64,000 nucleotides of DNA from NCBI GenBank assembly GCA_008360955.1, contig LUCM01003417.1, positions 1 through 64,000 of the forward strand. Direction: 5' to 3'. Positions 1-11,180 of the stretch are shown piece after piece; position 1 is the stretch's first letter; each line of letters opens with the position of its first letter. The notes under the pieces are model-generated. The model searched no databases. It worked only from the letters and a program-made list of their open reading frames with translations, and was not told the DNA's origin. Position numbers and translations under genes: made by a program. The stretch comes from Fasciolopsis buskii. Taxonomy: Eukaryota; Platyhelminthes; Trematoda; Plagiorchiida; Fasciolidae.

Positions 1-720
1 GCCAAATGCATCGCCTGCTTACTTTGTTCCCAACGCTCGTCCACATTGCTACCCGTCCAGGTTCTTAGTTCGTCGTATAGTTTCTGTCCATAGTTGTTGC
101 GAACAGCCGAATCAGAGAGACGTTCGATGGCCAATCGGGTTTGGGGCCTGCGTTGATGGCCATTGAACTGCAGCAGAAATCGCACTAAAACTAACCTATG
201 GTCGGATTCCACTTATGTGGTCCAGTACGATCTACAGTTCTGGACAGAGCCGCGGCAACGGTAGCTTGCTGCAATATGGTCAATCTGGTTCAGACTTCCC
301 GTCGAGTTAGGCCGCCATGACTCTGTGCGACGCGCACTGTGTCGAAAATTGGTACAAGACAGGGATAAGTTATTATCCGCGCCAGTGTGGTGTAATCTTT
401 CCCTGTTATCTGTTCGCTGAGCATACAAGGCGCACCGCCCACCTAAAATGGCTTCCGATACACTGTTTCCCAACTTGTGGATTAGAATCACCTGTCAATA
501 CTACAATGTTAGAGCCTTTGCTCTTCCAAACAAAATTGACGAGCTCGTCTTTTTGCGTGTCAGTATATGGAAGCGTATACCGTGGTGACACAAAAACTGC
601 GTTTAACAGTACTATCCTTCCGGACGACGACCGATACTTCAAAACTGTTCTCTTTTTTTCTTCATCCGTTTTCTATATTGTTTTTTTGACCTATTTAAGC
701 CGATCTTCTACTTAGTATTC
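1..720 (-). mobile_element. Non-LTR retrotransposon family A, endonuclease fragment
   Basis: Minus-strand translation gives VVLTGDSNPQVGKQ (endonuclease GDxN motif, Phe changed to Ser), then NLSLSCTNFRHSARRTESW, GSLNQIDHIAASYRCRGS and, at the window edge, the [16 protein letters not shown] segment that also occurs at 54.9 kb. This is the apurinic-type endonuclease and linker of an RTE-like element. It continues beyond position 1 and is frameshifted. Confidence 0.8.
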
Positions 721-1339
721 GACCATACGAAACTGTCTAACTCCAACGATCGCAATTGATCGTCCTGCTACTGTCATAGGACTGAAGAAAATAGTCTGTC
801 GAAGTTAGTTTTCACTTCTGACTTTATCATGATCTAGAATCTCATTTTCTCCGTTTACATTCAAGCAAGTTCCGTATTTTGTGACTACTAGTCTTTTACT
901 GATGTCGTCTAGTTCCGATTTCATTCTGACAGCACGGTATGCTCAAGAGCGAAATGGATGAATAATGGAGAAAGAACCACTGCAAGGCAGTAATTAAAAG
1001 CAATTATGCGAGGTAGGAAAGATTTTGAGTACAAGAACCGCAACATTTAACCAATTCACGAAATATCTCCGACCATCTCATGGGAGACTTCGCTTGGTCT
1101 CCCTCCATCCATTGATTTGTCAGACATGAATTCGTCTTTGGCTATGGAAGCCATCCTGCATATCTCTTTGGCTATCGGACATGAGAAAACCCATGTCGTT
1201 CTTCGGGATGCATTAGCGTCATGGTGGTTTAGCATAATTAGATAGTCTCAAATGGAAGCGAATGACCAACAGGGTTCAACCGGTCAATAATATTGGATTC
1301 CAATGTGAAGATCGCAGATTCCATTCCGTCGATCAACTT
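721..1339. other. Unassigned sequence
   Basis: No conserved frame, repeat or RNA motif recognised between the endonuclease fragment and the SINE 2 piece. Confidence 0.5.
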
Positions 1340-1430
1340 CCCTAGTTGGAAACCGTCTGTTGGCCGTGTCCCGTTTCCTGAGAATGATGTGCACGGTTAT
1401 TTCATTAACAAAAAGTAAAAAGATAAAAGA
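1340..1430 (+). repeat. SINE family 2, 3' part
   Basis: CTGTTGGCCGTGTCCCGTTT, TGTGCACGGTTATTTCATTA and AAAAAGTAAAAAGATAAAAG match the 3' half of the copy at 25.4 kb. The tRNA head is not recognisable. Confidence 0.6.
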
Positions 1431-3689
1431 TCGCATCTTTCCGCTCTCAGTTGATTTGGCTGTACTTTTTCTGAAACGCTGTTTCTTGTAAACAGAATAA
1501 AGGATGAGTACATGTATGTAAATTCTATTTCATTCACTTTCAGAAGTAGGATAATTTGCCACTTCGATAAAATCAATTAATTTAGTTACTGTTCCGTTGT
1601 AAACCTAAGGAATGCATTTTGCGCATTATATCTGTAATCTTATCCATTCGATCGATTGTCCGAATCGATAGGCTGACGTCAGTGTTAGCATATCGATCGA
1701 GCCCAGTAGACGCAAAACTAAATCAGTTACACCGACAATGACATAATTTTATCTTGTAAAAAATTTGTGTTCATCCTGAAACGTCAAAGTGGAAGCGATG
1801 CAGATCTAGGTCAACTGAGGATGCCACCGGACTCATGCGATAATAGGACAAAAAGGTGAATCGCTGATTGGTCAGTTGACGCTAAAACAGTGAACTTGTC
1901 AACGCTCCAGATTCACGATTCGGGCATTTCTTTGGTCTTGAAAAAACTGCTGGCTTTTAGCAATGGAATGTCATATGGCCCTGCAGTCTAAGATAACAAC
2001 GGAATTTGAATGGACGTATTCTAAGACGAAACTCTCGAAAGCTAAAAACTAGAAAAATCGCCCACTTTGTGCGATAAATTAGGTGTTTTCTAACAAGAGA
2101 AGCGATATTCAACCAAAGATTGATCATCCTCACTCTTCCAGGGTATTGGTAAGCAACGGAGTGGCAAAAATTGAAGCAACCCAATGTGTGCGTAAATGGC
2201 TTTACACTTCGAACATTTGCTACGACAAGCTTGAAACGTGAGTGCAGTTAAACGGGCAAGATCTGTATCCGCTATAGCCTATAGGGGAACCGAGAATTGT
2301 GACTCCGAAATTTAGGTTGATGCGGAAACCTCTGAGGTCCCCGTAGGTGAAAAACATGCTCTGATTTGAAAATCGAAATAGGTAAATACGACTACCCGGT
2401 ATCGCCAGTTACTTACTAGCTACGAAAAGAGTTGTGGAACGGATTACTCGCATTTTATTGGAAGAGATATTAATAAAATCTCGGCAACGTGACCTCATTC
2501 AGGCTGGCTGTATTCAAAGTTTTCTCTAGGTTACCACTAGTTAAAAGGTTAGTGGCAGACGTACGGACAGTAGTTTAGTCTCAGCTTATTGTCCACTGCT
2601 CAGGCGCACCCGTTATAACTATATCAAAGAGGGAAAATAGCAGTTTTTCAAGAAAAAAAATTTGGTACATAGCTACGGCAAGATTCAAGGCCTAATTTCC
2701 CTAGGTCTGGTATGAGCCAAGATGCCATTTCATAATACGATATCGGCAAAACGAATTGACATAGTGCAATCGTTTCTGACGAAAATCAAATTTTGTCACA
2801 AAAGCGACATGGACCCACGTGGTGCCTTTCTTCGCTTCCATAGCGTTGGATTAATATCAATCACATAGCTATTGGTCATCGATGGCGCGGATCAATTGAG
2901 GAATGGCGATCATTATGGTACACACCCTTTGAACTCAGATCGTTGTACTCCTGCCACGATGAAGTTTGCGATTTGTCTGCGGTCGCTGGTTGTGAATAAT
3001 ATAAATGCCGATGTCAGTTGCAGTTGGAGTTTTGAACGCGATTGTCATCACAACGAAATACCTAGGATCAGAGGGAATATACTGGGAGCAGATCAAAAAA
3101 ACCTTACACTGAAAGGTAAATGGCACGCAGGAATACTTATCAGAAACGACGGATATCCTCAACTCCATTTGTTCTGTTCGCTGCTCAAAAATCCTTATCC
3201 ACGGTCGTCACATGCAAAAAAATGCTTAGATCCCTGAGACTTCCACTAAGCAAGAGTTCAAGAGATGATCGGAAAAAGTGGTCAGTAGGGAAACAGAAAA
3301 GATTGCGTTAATCGTCAATAGTCACAACCTTTACCGACCGATTAGGAAGCCAGCTGATGAATGAATCCGGCGGCTCCCTGGTTCATTCTCAGAACCTCCG
3401 GCTGCCGTGTTGAGCAAGACAATTAGAGGAACAATTTAACTGTTCTATAGCCTTAGCGGGTCTTTCACCTAAGCGTGCAATTGAACTAACGAAGATGGTT
3501 GCCAGTATTGCATTCGAAACGGAAGTCATCAGGGACGTAAGTTTTTTAAACATGCGTAAAGCAGCTGAGCCACATGGACCATTCTTCAAGGAAAGTTGTG
3601 CCGATTCACAAAAAACGGTAGATTCTCACAGGGTAATTGGTTTAGTAAGTATAAAGTCCAGACGGCCCAAGAGCAATATCTCCTGCTGA
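1431..3689. other. Unassigned sequence
   Basis: Only short frames in conflicting phases (the longest, 2872-3237, is 121 codons with no known motif). Probably old intergenic or decayed repeat sequence. Confidence 0.5.
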
Positions 3690-4440
3690 TTACCTGGTAC
3701 TGGGGAAAGGTGCATGCGCGTGAATCAACCCAGTTTCTTTCCCGGTCGAGGTTGCATTGACCAAATACTAACTTTGCGAAGAACCTTGGGACATGGGCAC
3801 ATGTTTCTCGAATCTACGATGTCTCTCTTTTCCTTGATCTGAAAGCGGCGTTTGACTCGATAGTCTATGCAAATTTCTGGTGCCATCTCTCACTAATGCA
3901 CGTGCCAAAAAATTCATCACATTCATTCAATCTCTGTATGTATTGTGATCTTCCACCTGAGTTAAGCACGAGCAGTGGTGTTCGTCAGGTTTGTCCCCAA
4001 TCATTTCATCTTTTCAACTCTGGTAACTGGAATAGTCCTATCCTCATATGAGTAACCTGTTTAAGGTGAAATATGCAGACTACCTTAAGCTACTGAGTGA
4101 GGACCCATGTAAGTCACAGGATTTTCTCGATCGCCTCAATAATAGCGAAGGTTGGCATGGGATGCTCTGGGCAAATTTCGTTGCAAGATCGGATTGTCTC
4201 GAAGCCGTACCTTGTTCTTACGGGGGAACAACTGGACGAATTAGATAGATTTAGAAACTTGAGTGGTTGCATCCTACCAGGTAGTGGTCGCGTATCGGAT
4301 GAATTATCCTCGCGCATACAGAAAGCACGTCTTACATTTACGAATGAGGAAACTGAAGTGTCGTTGTGACATCTGGTTACTGATCGAAGGTCGTGTATAC
4401 TCAGTAACAGTGAGGTCGGTGTTGTTCGATGTTTCCTAAA
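3690..4440 (+). mobile_element. Non-LTR retrotransposon family B, reverse transcriptase fragment
   Basis: Contains RGCIDQILTLRR-like sequence, LFLDLKAAFDSIVYANF (about 3833-3880), TSSGVRQVCPQSF (about 3970-4005), KYADYLKLLSEDP (degenerate YADD box, about 4068-4107), LDELDRFRNLSGCILPGSGR and SSRIQKARLTF (about 4228-4340). Several frameshifts and an internal deletion are present. Confidence 0.75.
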
Positions 4441-4554
4441 CATGCCTGTTGAGAGCAGCAGATATAGTGTCTGAACACCGTTTCCCTTGTATTATTGGTA
4501 AAATATCAGCTGGCTCGTGGAGATGCCGTTTGATTGGCAGAATGGGGTCCACAA

Positions 4555-4790
4555 GACGCCCTCTGCCAAAGGGCGGTTGGAGACAGTAGGTGCCGCAGTC
4601 AGTGGTATCCTTGCATTCGAATTCTTCCTTCTTCTGCGTAGTTTTCAACTTACTATTTTCTAGTCAATCCTTCGCTACTTCTGGCCCTCTTCTTCTGTTT
4701 TCAATAACTGATGCTGAATATTAACACCAAAACCAGAGTACATTATTGCAATGCTGATGGTTGTGCAAACTGAAATGAACTGAACTTAGT
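4555..4790 (-). repeat. 230-bp repeat family copy
   Basis: The minus strand contains the family words GATACCACTGACTGCGGC and GTTTGCACAACCATCAGC. Related copies lie at 11930-12160 (-), 12440-12690 (+), 14560-14770 (+), 61440-61680 (+) and, weaker, 11480-11660 (+). No coding capacity. Class unknown. Confidence 0.6.
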
Positions 4791-5834
4791 CGTATGCGTC
4801 TCTTCATTCTAACATGTGCTGTTCGAGGCAGCCTCACGCACTGTTTCGTTAGAACCGGTACAGAACATTGTGGTATGTTTATGTCCTGTTCACGTGATGC
4901 GGTTCGGTACAGCTTCACGATAGGCTGCTCAGACAAGCAACCAATGGGAACCGTGACGACAAGCGGTCATGAAATCCAAATATCTCGTGAAGGCGACTGA
5001 ACAGAACGTATTCCACCAATCGGGTCATTTCCAACCTTATATATAAACTCATCAGCTGTAAATGCAACTCGAATTTGTTTCTCTTCTGTGGTAGTCTTCC
5101 TATTGACTTCGTCTAGGTAGCTTAGTTTGAAGCCGATTCAGTGCATACTCGTAATTCATGTCCGTTTGTTACCGTGACTGACTTTCGTATGCTGATTTTA
5201 AGTCAAAATCTTAAAGTCACTTTGATCAAACGAATGGGGAAATCAGCGGGGTCTACTTTCCCATGTAAAAACCATCTGCGTGTTCATTTGATCAAAATTG
5301 GTCAAGATGACCAGCTCGGCGTTCTAGAGTCAAAATAATGTGAATCGGCTGTTGAGGAAAACCACACTCTGAGTTTAAAAAACCATCAATGACGAAAACC
5401 CACACGAGCTACTTAATGTCTCAAGCAGGTGAATATCAGTTGTTTGGGCAATATGACTGTAATTAAGATTGAGAATGGAGTGATCGAGAGAAAGAAAAGT
5501 GCATTGCACGTGGGCACATCAAAGATCCAATTGATTCAAATAGCGATGACTCGCCTGCTTCCATAACAGTCATTTGCAGATGCGGCCATTACTACAGAGA
5601 GAGGATCAAACACGCATTAACGGACCCGCTAAACATGTGGAAGTTAAGCAAACCGTAACAGAAACTTTTTATGAAGAACTTTTCGGCGGTTTAAAGGTGG
5701 GCAAGAAGAGAAGCGCACGAATCAAAAATACGTTCAAAATAACTACCAATTGGTTCGAGTTTAACTCAAAAAGCCTCCATCATGAAGTGTACAAATCAAA
5801 TAGACAGCTTTTCCACATGGGCCAGAGCTGAATG
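4791..5834. other. Unassigned sequence
   Basis: A frame of 85 codons at 5574-5831 resembles nothing known to me. No splice or repeat evidence supports it. Confidence 0.45.
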
Positions 5835-6050
5835 GAAGCGGCATGTTCCATGACCGCCAGGATCCGCGACACGCAAGCAAGAGCGGATTAAGGGACCCAA
5901 GATACGGAAAATTGGAGTGGCATGGGATCACAAAGGTCTCAATAGGTCAGGTCCAATAACGAGCCAGGGAAAAGCAAGTTGCTACCTACCATTACTGTGA
6001 CCGGCAGATCTGAGATTCGGACCTATGACGTTTTGTGGTGACAGATGTAT
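5835..6050 (-). repeat. SINE family 1 copy (tRNA-derived)
   Basis: Minus strand: a tRNA-like head with B-box AGGTCCGAATC, then the family core (GTAGGTAGCAACTTGC, GGCTCGTTATTGGACCTGAC) and a tail. The same order is seen in copies near 13.7, 17.2, 37.0, 38.7, 39.2, 39.8 and 54.4 kb. Confidence 0.6.
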
Positions 6051-6655
6051 GAATCATTTGACTACCATCCGTCAAATGAAGGAAAGTAAATGTAGTTCTA
6101 ATGTGGAAATAAGTTAGGAAAACCATATAAAAGTACGGTACTTAGCCAGGAATGTAACAGAATCCCATCTCTTTGGCGGTCATTGTTGTTTCATCGAGGT
6201 GGCAGTCATTAATTGGACCGTGGCTATGTAGTCCTTATCGAGCTGCTCAGCTTAGTAAAACAAAACACCTAAACAGACACAGGGTGGTCAACCTGCATCA
6301 GTAATTTGAATCTGAGCGAAAGTTGGGTAGGGTTGAAACTCGTGCGCTGATAGCCTGTAGTTTGCCCGGACCAGTTTGGTCTGAAGCAGTCTCCTCTCCT
6401 GACAACACGTGCTAACCCCTAAGTGAATGACATATTCCAGGCAATTTGCAAGTTTGGTCCCAAGTTCAACGTTTCTTAGGGTTCATCCATTGGATTTATA
6501 AGTGTCGGGGAGGAGAATAACGCAATGATGACCGCCACAGAATAACAGAATCTAATTGGAAAACGCACATATTTACAATCATTTTGGTTACGCAGGAAGT
6601 GATGAGAAAATCAGCCTCGTTCACGGCTCGTTGCCGCATTCTTTAATATCTGCAG
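6051..6655. other. Unassigned sequence
   Basis: Nothing recognised up to the AT tract. Confidence 0.5.
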
Positions 6656-6657
6656 CC

Positions 6658-6660
<3 letters not shown>

Positions 6661-6691
<31 letters not shown>

Positions 6692-6860
6692 GCATCAGAA
6701 TCCAATCTGTAGCTCAAGCAGTGAGCAATAAAGCTCTTCGGATTGTACGGCTATACTGATATTTGAACAAGTGTGCCGGATACGCATACCTGGCGAGCGC
6801 CAATAGCTGCCAAACGGGTCGTATAATTCTGGAGAAATTTTATTCGCTCATCCAGATATT
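6661..6860 (+). repeat. Decayed copy of the hammerhead repeat family
   Basis: An (AT)n tract followed by sequence matching the array unit from its middle onward (GGATACGCATACCTGGCGAG at 6778-6797). The ribozyme core is broken: CTGGCGA replaces CTGACGA and the GAAA box is changed. GTC before the stem I return strand remains recognisable. Confidence 0.6.
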
Positions 6861-6959
6861 ACTGACAATTTGCATACAAACATATCAACATCAATTTGAA
6901 AACATGTACGTTGCCAGCTAGTTGAGGAATCGTTTGAGCCGTACGAAGATGGGAGACGC

Positions 6960-7745
6960 CTAATTCATCTAAGTTTCCTCATTCCAAGCCGCCCTGAAGT
7001 TTAAGTTTCACATGTCCTCTCCTACTTCGACGGTAGAACAGAGAACAGGACACGTTATGCCAAACGAGTGCTCGACATGCGCAACACGAGACCCAACCAG
7101 CTAAGTCCATCAAGCTCGATCCGCTTTGGAGAATATTCTTTGGGTTGGAACCCGATGCTAGATTTCTAAAATCCACATTGTTCGCCCGGTCACTTTATCC
7201 ACACCTAGCGATTTCATGCAAATCTCCAAGCGGGGGACGTCTTCAATAAGCGTATTTCATTTCTGACAACCATACAACAGAACTAAGCATATTGAGGCAT
7301 AGTACACACGACCTATCGACTTCAGATTGACAACACAAGTGCTTCAGTTCGACGGACGTTACTCGGTTGCTGGATGTGCTACCACGCTACCGACCTTCGT
7401 CAAACAGCTAGTGAAGTGAGCGATGCAGCCGTCAATTGCTGGTCCCTGCTCATTACATATCAGGCTAGGAATCATTGACATTGAGTCTTGCAACAGGAAC
7501 ATACATTTTGAAGGCGCAAAGCACATGCCGAACGGAGCTATGGCTCCTGCCAAAGTTTAGCGCACGTTACACATGTTCTGTAGATCTTAGAAAACACAAG
7601 GTTGTCAGCGTAATCTTGACATGTGTGTGGGCTCCAAGTAGACCAAATACGTGTCACATGAACTGACTTATCGAACACGATATTATTTACCGATGTGATA
7701 GTCTTAAAAGTGTATCCTCCTTTTGATACCACTCGCAAAATAAAT
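6960..7745 (-). mobile_element. Non-LTR retrotransposon family A, 3' half of reverse transcriptase
   Basis: Minus strand: PFGMCFAPSKCMFLLQDS (thumb-region motif, about 7490-7540), then a decayed [19 protein letters not shown] region. The 7060-7100 interval matches the WLGHVLRM and GLVWHN-type 3' part of the family. Multiple stops. Confidence 0.65.
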
Positions 7746-8103
7746 CAATCTTCGGGAGATCTCATATAATTCGTCAAGGTTATGGTCTTGCCTAGTATCA
7801 CGGATGAATGAGAAACTTACTCTTGTATTTGTTTACTGCATCCCCCAAGTAATAGAATAATAGTAAGTAATTTCGGGACAACTTCAAATTGTCCGGTTTT
7901 CAGCTTCCATTGTTAACATTAATTTCAGCTATCGTACTACATACAAACGCAACTGCGACTGTTTTTCATTAAACCTTGAAATAATTTGTCTAAGTGTTAG
8001 ATAGTCTACAGCAGTTTGCCTCAGATTTGTGTCAAAAACTTTCGGAATTATGTCAGAATTATTCCGAAATGCTGTTCAGTTGACAGTTTGAGACCTTGCC
8101 CCG
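7746..8103. other. Unassigned sequence
   Basis: AT-rich. Nothing recognised. Confidence 0.5.
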
Positions 8104-8590
8104 ATGAACGTGAAAAGCGACAGACTGTACTCGGTCGCATCCATCCACAGGTACCGGAGGTGCCCTGATGCTCCGCGCGCAGTCTTGCATTATCCCAGGA
8201 GACAATTGCTTGTCACGTCACCCGACAATTGCGGTTTTTCTCGACTTGAAGGGCATCTTCGACTCGTTCCACCAAAAAACCATACTCTGTGCCCTTCACC
8301 GGAAACGCATGTCAGAGAAGTTCGTGAATCAGTTGTATTTGCTATATTCGCATACCTACGGCCACGTAACGGTATCGACGAACTATCAAGCTCATTCAAA
8401 ACGAATAGCGATGTCCAACACAGGTATCTCATTTCGTCATTCTTGTTCAACCTCTCATGGACAAGTTAATGGAGGGCATCTCGGGTGTTCAGGATGTCGA
8501 TTTCGAATCGGAGTATCCACAATGCGTGCGAGACAAACTGACGAGATAGGTAGTTCCATTCGGCATCTGCGTTGCGCCTTCAAAATGTAG
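8104..8590 (+). mobile_element. Non-LTR retrotransposon family A, central reverse transcriptase fragment
   Basis: PTIAVFLDLKGIFDSFHQKT (catalytic Asp block, about 8222-8281), ALHRKRMSEKFVNQLYLLYS and a following HTYGHVTVSTNYQAHSKR. The frame is lost near 8430. Homologous to 55830-56000. Confidence 0.75.
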
Positions 8591-9260
8591 TGTTCTTACA
8601 AGGCACTGCGCAGGTTTTCAAGTCAGTGTAAGGATTAGGACAGGCCTGTCGTGCATTTGGCCCGACTGAGGTCTAACCTTCTACAAGAAATATGAGAAGA
8701 CAATTTACCAACCATGGTCTAGTGACTGATACACTCATTTGGCTACTGAGCTTTAAGAAAAGCAAGCGAGATTTACCACAGCCTTAGTCCTCATATTAAA
8801 CATTTCGATATTATTTCTTCTGAACTTAATCTTGAAATGATGTAGACATTTCCAGTCGGTTTCAGGTCTGGACTGTGAGTGACTTTGGTGCTTCAGACTT
8901 CAGTGTGAAAAATTGTTTGATTAGCCCCACTATCAGGCTAAAAAAATACCGGGTCATTCAGTATTCTGTTAGAACTGATGTCCGTCTGGTTTCATTTGAG
9001 AACGATCAGCTACGATTTTCCATCTGCGCAAGTGACATACTCTGGAACCAGTCGTACGCCCACTGACTAATTTTCAGCCTTGTTTTATCGGGCTTCAAGT
9101 CGGCAATATGACTTTCACAGGTATCGAAACAAACAGTTACCCTTCCTAAATATTATATAACTCCGTTCAAATTTCTATCTCATGTGCATCCGTGTCCATT
9201 TTTCTGGTCGTTAAAACGATGGACCACTTATCCAAGGCACTGATTTCAATACCCTGTACT

Positions 9261-9279
9261 GCACACACACACACACACG
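9261..9279. repeat. (CA)n microsatellite, short
   Basis: About nine CA dinucleotides after GTACTG. Confidence 0.8.
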
Positions 9280-10697
9280 CAAACCACGCTGCAAAAGGCC
9301 TTCACCGGTGCTATGCCCTTGAGATTTGGTATGAATTTTCTCATAACGTGTTCCAACAGTTTCCTCTATGTGACGATTTCTTAATGAGAAATACGAGCTT
9401 GTTTTCGTAAAGAAATCACCAATAATTCACAACAGCTCCTTTCAAACCGCGGCTACTGTACCGGAATATCAAAACCGTGAACTAACTAGACTGAAAATGT
9501 CTAGCAGGGGTGTTTTCAATCAGCCGGACGAATTGAAACTTATCAAGCTCGATAAATAACGGAAAATCGAAGTTGAGATCACTTAGAATATCGTATGAAG
9601 TAGGCCTGAAAGATGCTTTGGATTCGTCAACAAAATATTTCGTGGCACTTTCTTTGAAACCAACTTGATTTCCACGATTCAGTTGACTACATTTCACACC
9701 ACTCGGACATATATTTTGAGCTTTTGAGTCAGATTTTAAATTTGTGGGTATACCGAATATAGCAATGGGTGGGTCCATAAACACGGAGCATTTCGTCCCC
9801 AAAACAGTGCTTGTCACCTGTTCAAAGATCAGATGATTGGCGACGCCGGATTCGAACACAACCAGCAAAACGGGACAGCACTACTAAATCGGACAGGTAC
9901 TGTTTGAAATTCCAGCTTACTTATGGTGGTGGTCTCTAGAAAAAGAACTGGATCTCCGTACCTTTGGTCTTCGTTTCTGATGCACGTTCGTGAGCAAGCG
10001 CAGTCCATAACATTCACGAAGGCAGCTCATCATAGCACAGAAGATAACCGCAGACAATCAAATGTAACGAGAGCTATCGCCCTAACCAATCATTCAAAGT
10101 GAATGATCTGTGTCCATCATCCGAATAAACATTAGTAATTCAAATTCCCCTCATATTGTTGGACGAAATGATCGCTTTAAAAAACAAGTGTGTCACAAAA
10201 AAACGAACATGAACTGTGCTACGAAGTGTTGCCCAATTTCGGGATCTATCCTAGGTCCCGCGATTAAAGAATGATGGTGATCAGGTGCTCAGACGAAAGA
10301 TTGAAGAAGTAAACAATCCGCAATGCTGGTACAAGGAGCAGTAGAAATAATCAAGACAAAAATCTTCGTATTAGAGTAAGACACGATTTTAAAAACAAAT
10401 TCTACTCGAAAAGAAACGGTGTGGATCGAACTATGGCCTAACGAGTGATGATGAGGAACAGTTCACGGCTAACATTTGCCTACTCCGGCTAACCGGGAAC
10501 GGTTATTCACAACCCAACGGACCTATAGTGTCAGAATGATGGATTCGTTTAGCTGACAATCTGATTGCTCGCACCAAGTCAGCTTCCCATGGAACCCAAG
10601 ATTTAATTGTCTATGGCAAAATTTTCACTTTCCATGTGACCAATTCGAAAGTATATCCAATTAAGAGGAGAATTTCTGAAGGGAACCAAAAGATTCG

Positions 10698-10703
10698 TTT
10701 ATT
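10698..10703 (-). terminator. Candidate polyadenylation signal of ETFB
   Basis: AATAAA on the minus strand about 300 bp past the TAG of exon 4. It is one of few such hexamers close behind the gene. No transcript evidence is available. Confidence 0.3.
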
Positions 10704-11006
10704 AGGAAACAAATCAATGCTTGACAATTGCGTGAAAAAGCATATTCCTGATTATAACGATTAGAAAAGAAAGTTCGAATGAAAAACTCTGAGCTAACGG
10801 ATGCACAGAAGCCTGAGAACAGCTAATAATAATGAGACAGATAAACTGTAAACAATGAGAAGAGTGTATGGGTTAGCGATTAATTATCATCTTAGGAAAC
10901 AGAAAGCAAAAATTCTCATTTATGTTGCTGACAAACGGTCGGAATAGAAATTGAGTGAGAAGCAAATCAAAAAGGACGACAGAAAAAAAAATCGAACGTG
11001 GATCGG

Positions 11007-11180
11007 CTACTGGGGAATTAGTCCTTTCGACCTCAGTTTGGCTACCAACGTTTCTACCGAGTCGACTTTGATTCCACCAACACGGACAGGTGGATCTTCG
11101 ACTTTGAGCACTTGTAAATGCGGCGTCAAGGCCAGGTTAAAGTCAGACAATTTTTTGAGAGTCATAGGTTTCTTTTTTGC
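11007..11180 (-). CDS. ETFB: ETFB coding exon 4 (residues 202-258 and stop)
   Basis: Follows a TTTTTCAG acceptor (AG at 11182-11181). Reads [20 protein letters not shown] and then [20 protein letters not shown] to LIPQ and TAG at 11009-11007. The lysine-rich start, the VEDPP motif and the final helix [12 protein letters not shown] match the ETF-beta C-terminus. Confidence 0.94.
   Translation of the reverse strand, partial: AKKKPMTLKKLSDFNLALTPHLQVLKVEDPPVRVGGIKVDSVETLVAKLRSKGLIPQ

Larger units (their letters stand above)
8591..11006. other. Unassigned sequence downstream of ETFB
   Basis: Includes a 128-codon minus frame (9482-9868) without secure similarity. The last few hundred bases probably include the ETFB 3' untranslated region. 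Confidence 0.45.

Noticed and set aside
3351..3380. CTGATGA near 3355 as a further hammerhead core
   Set aside because: No GAAA box at the right distance and no flanking stems.
9482..9868. 128-codon minus frame with IAIFGIPTNLKSD, reminiscent of an LTR retrotransposon integrase
   Set aside because: Only one short stretch is similar, the DDE residues and zinc finger are absent, and neighbouring sequence shows no other LTR-element domain.
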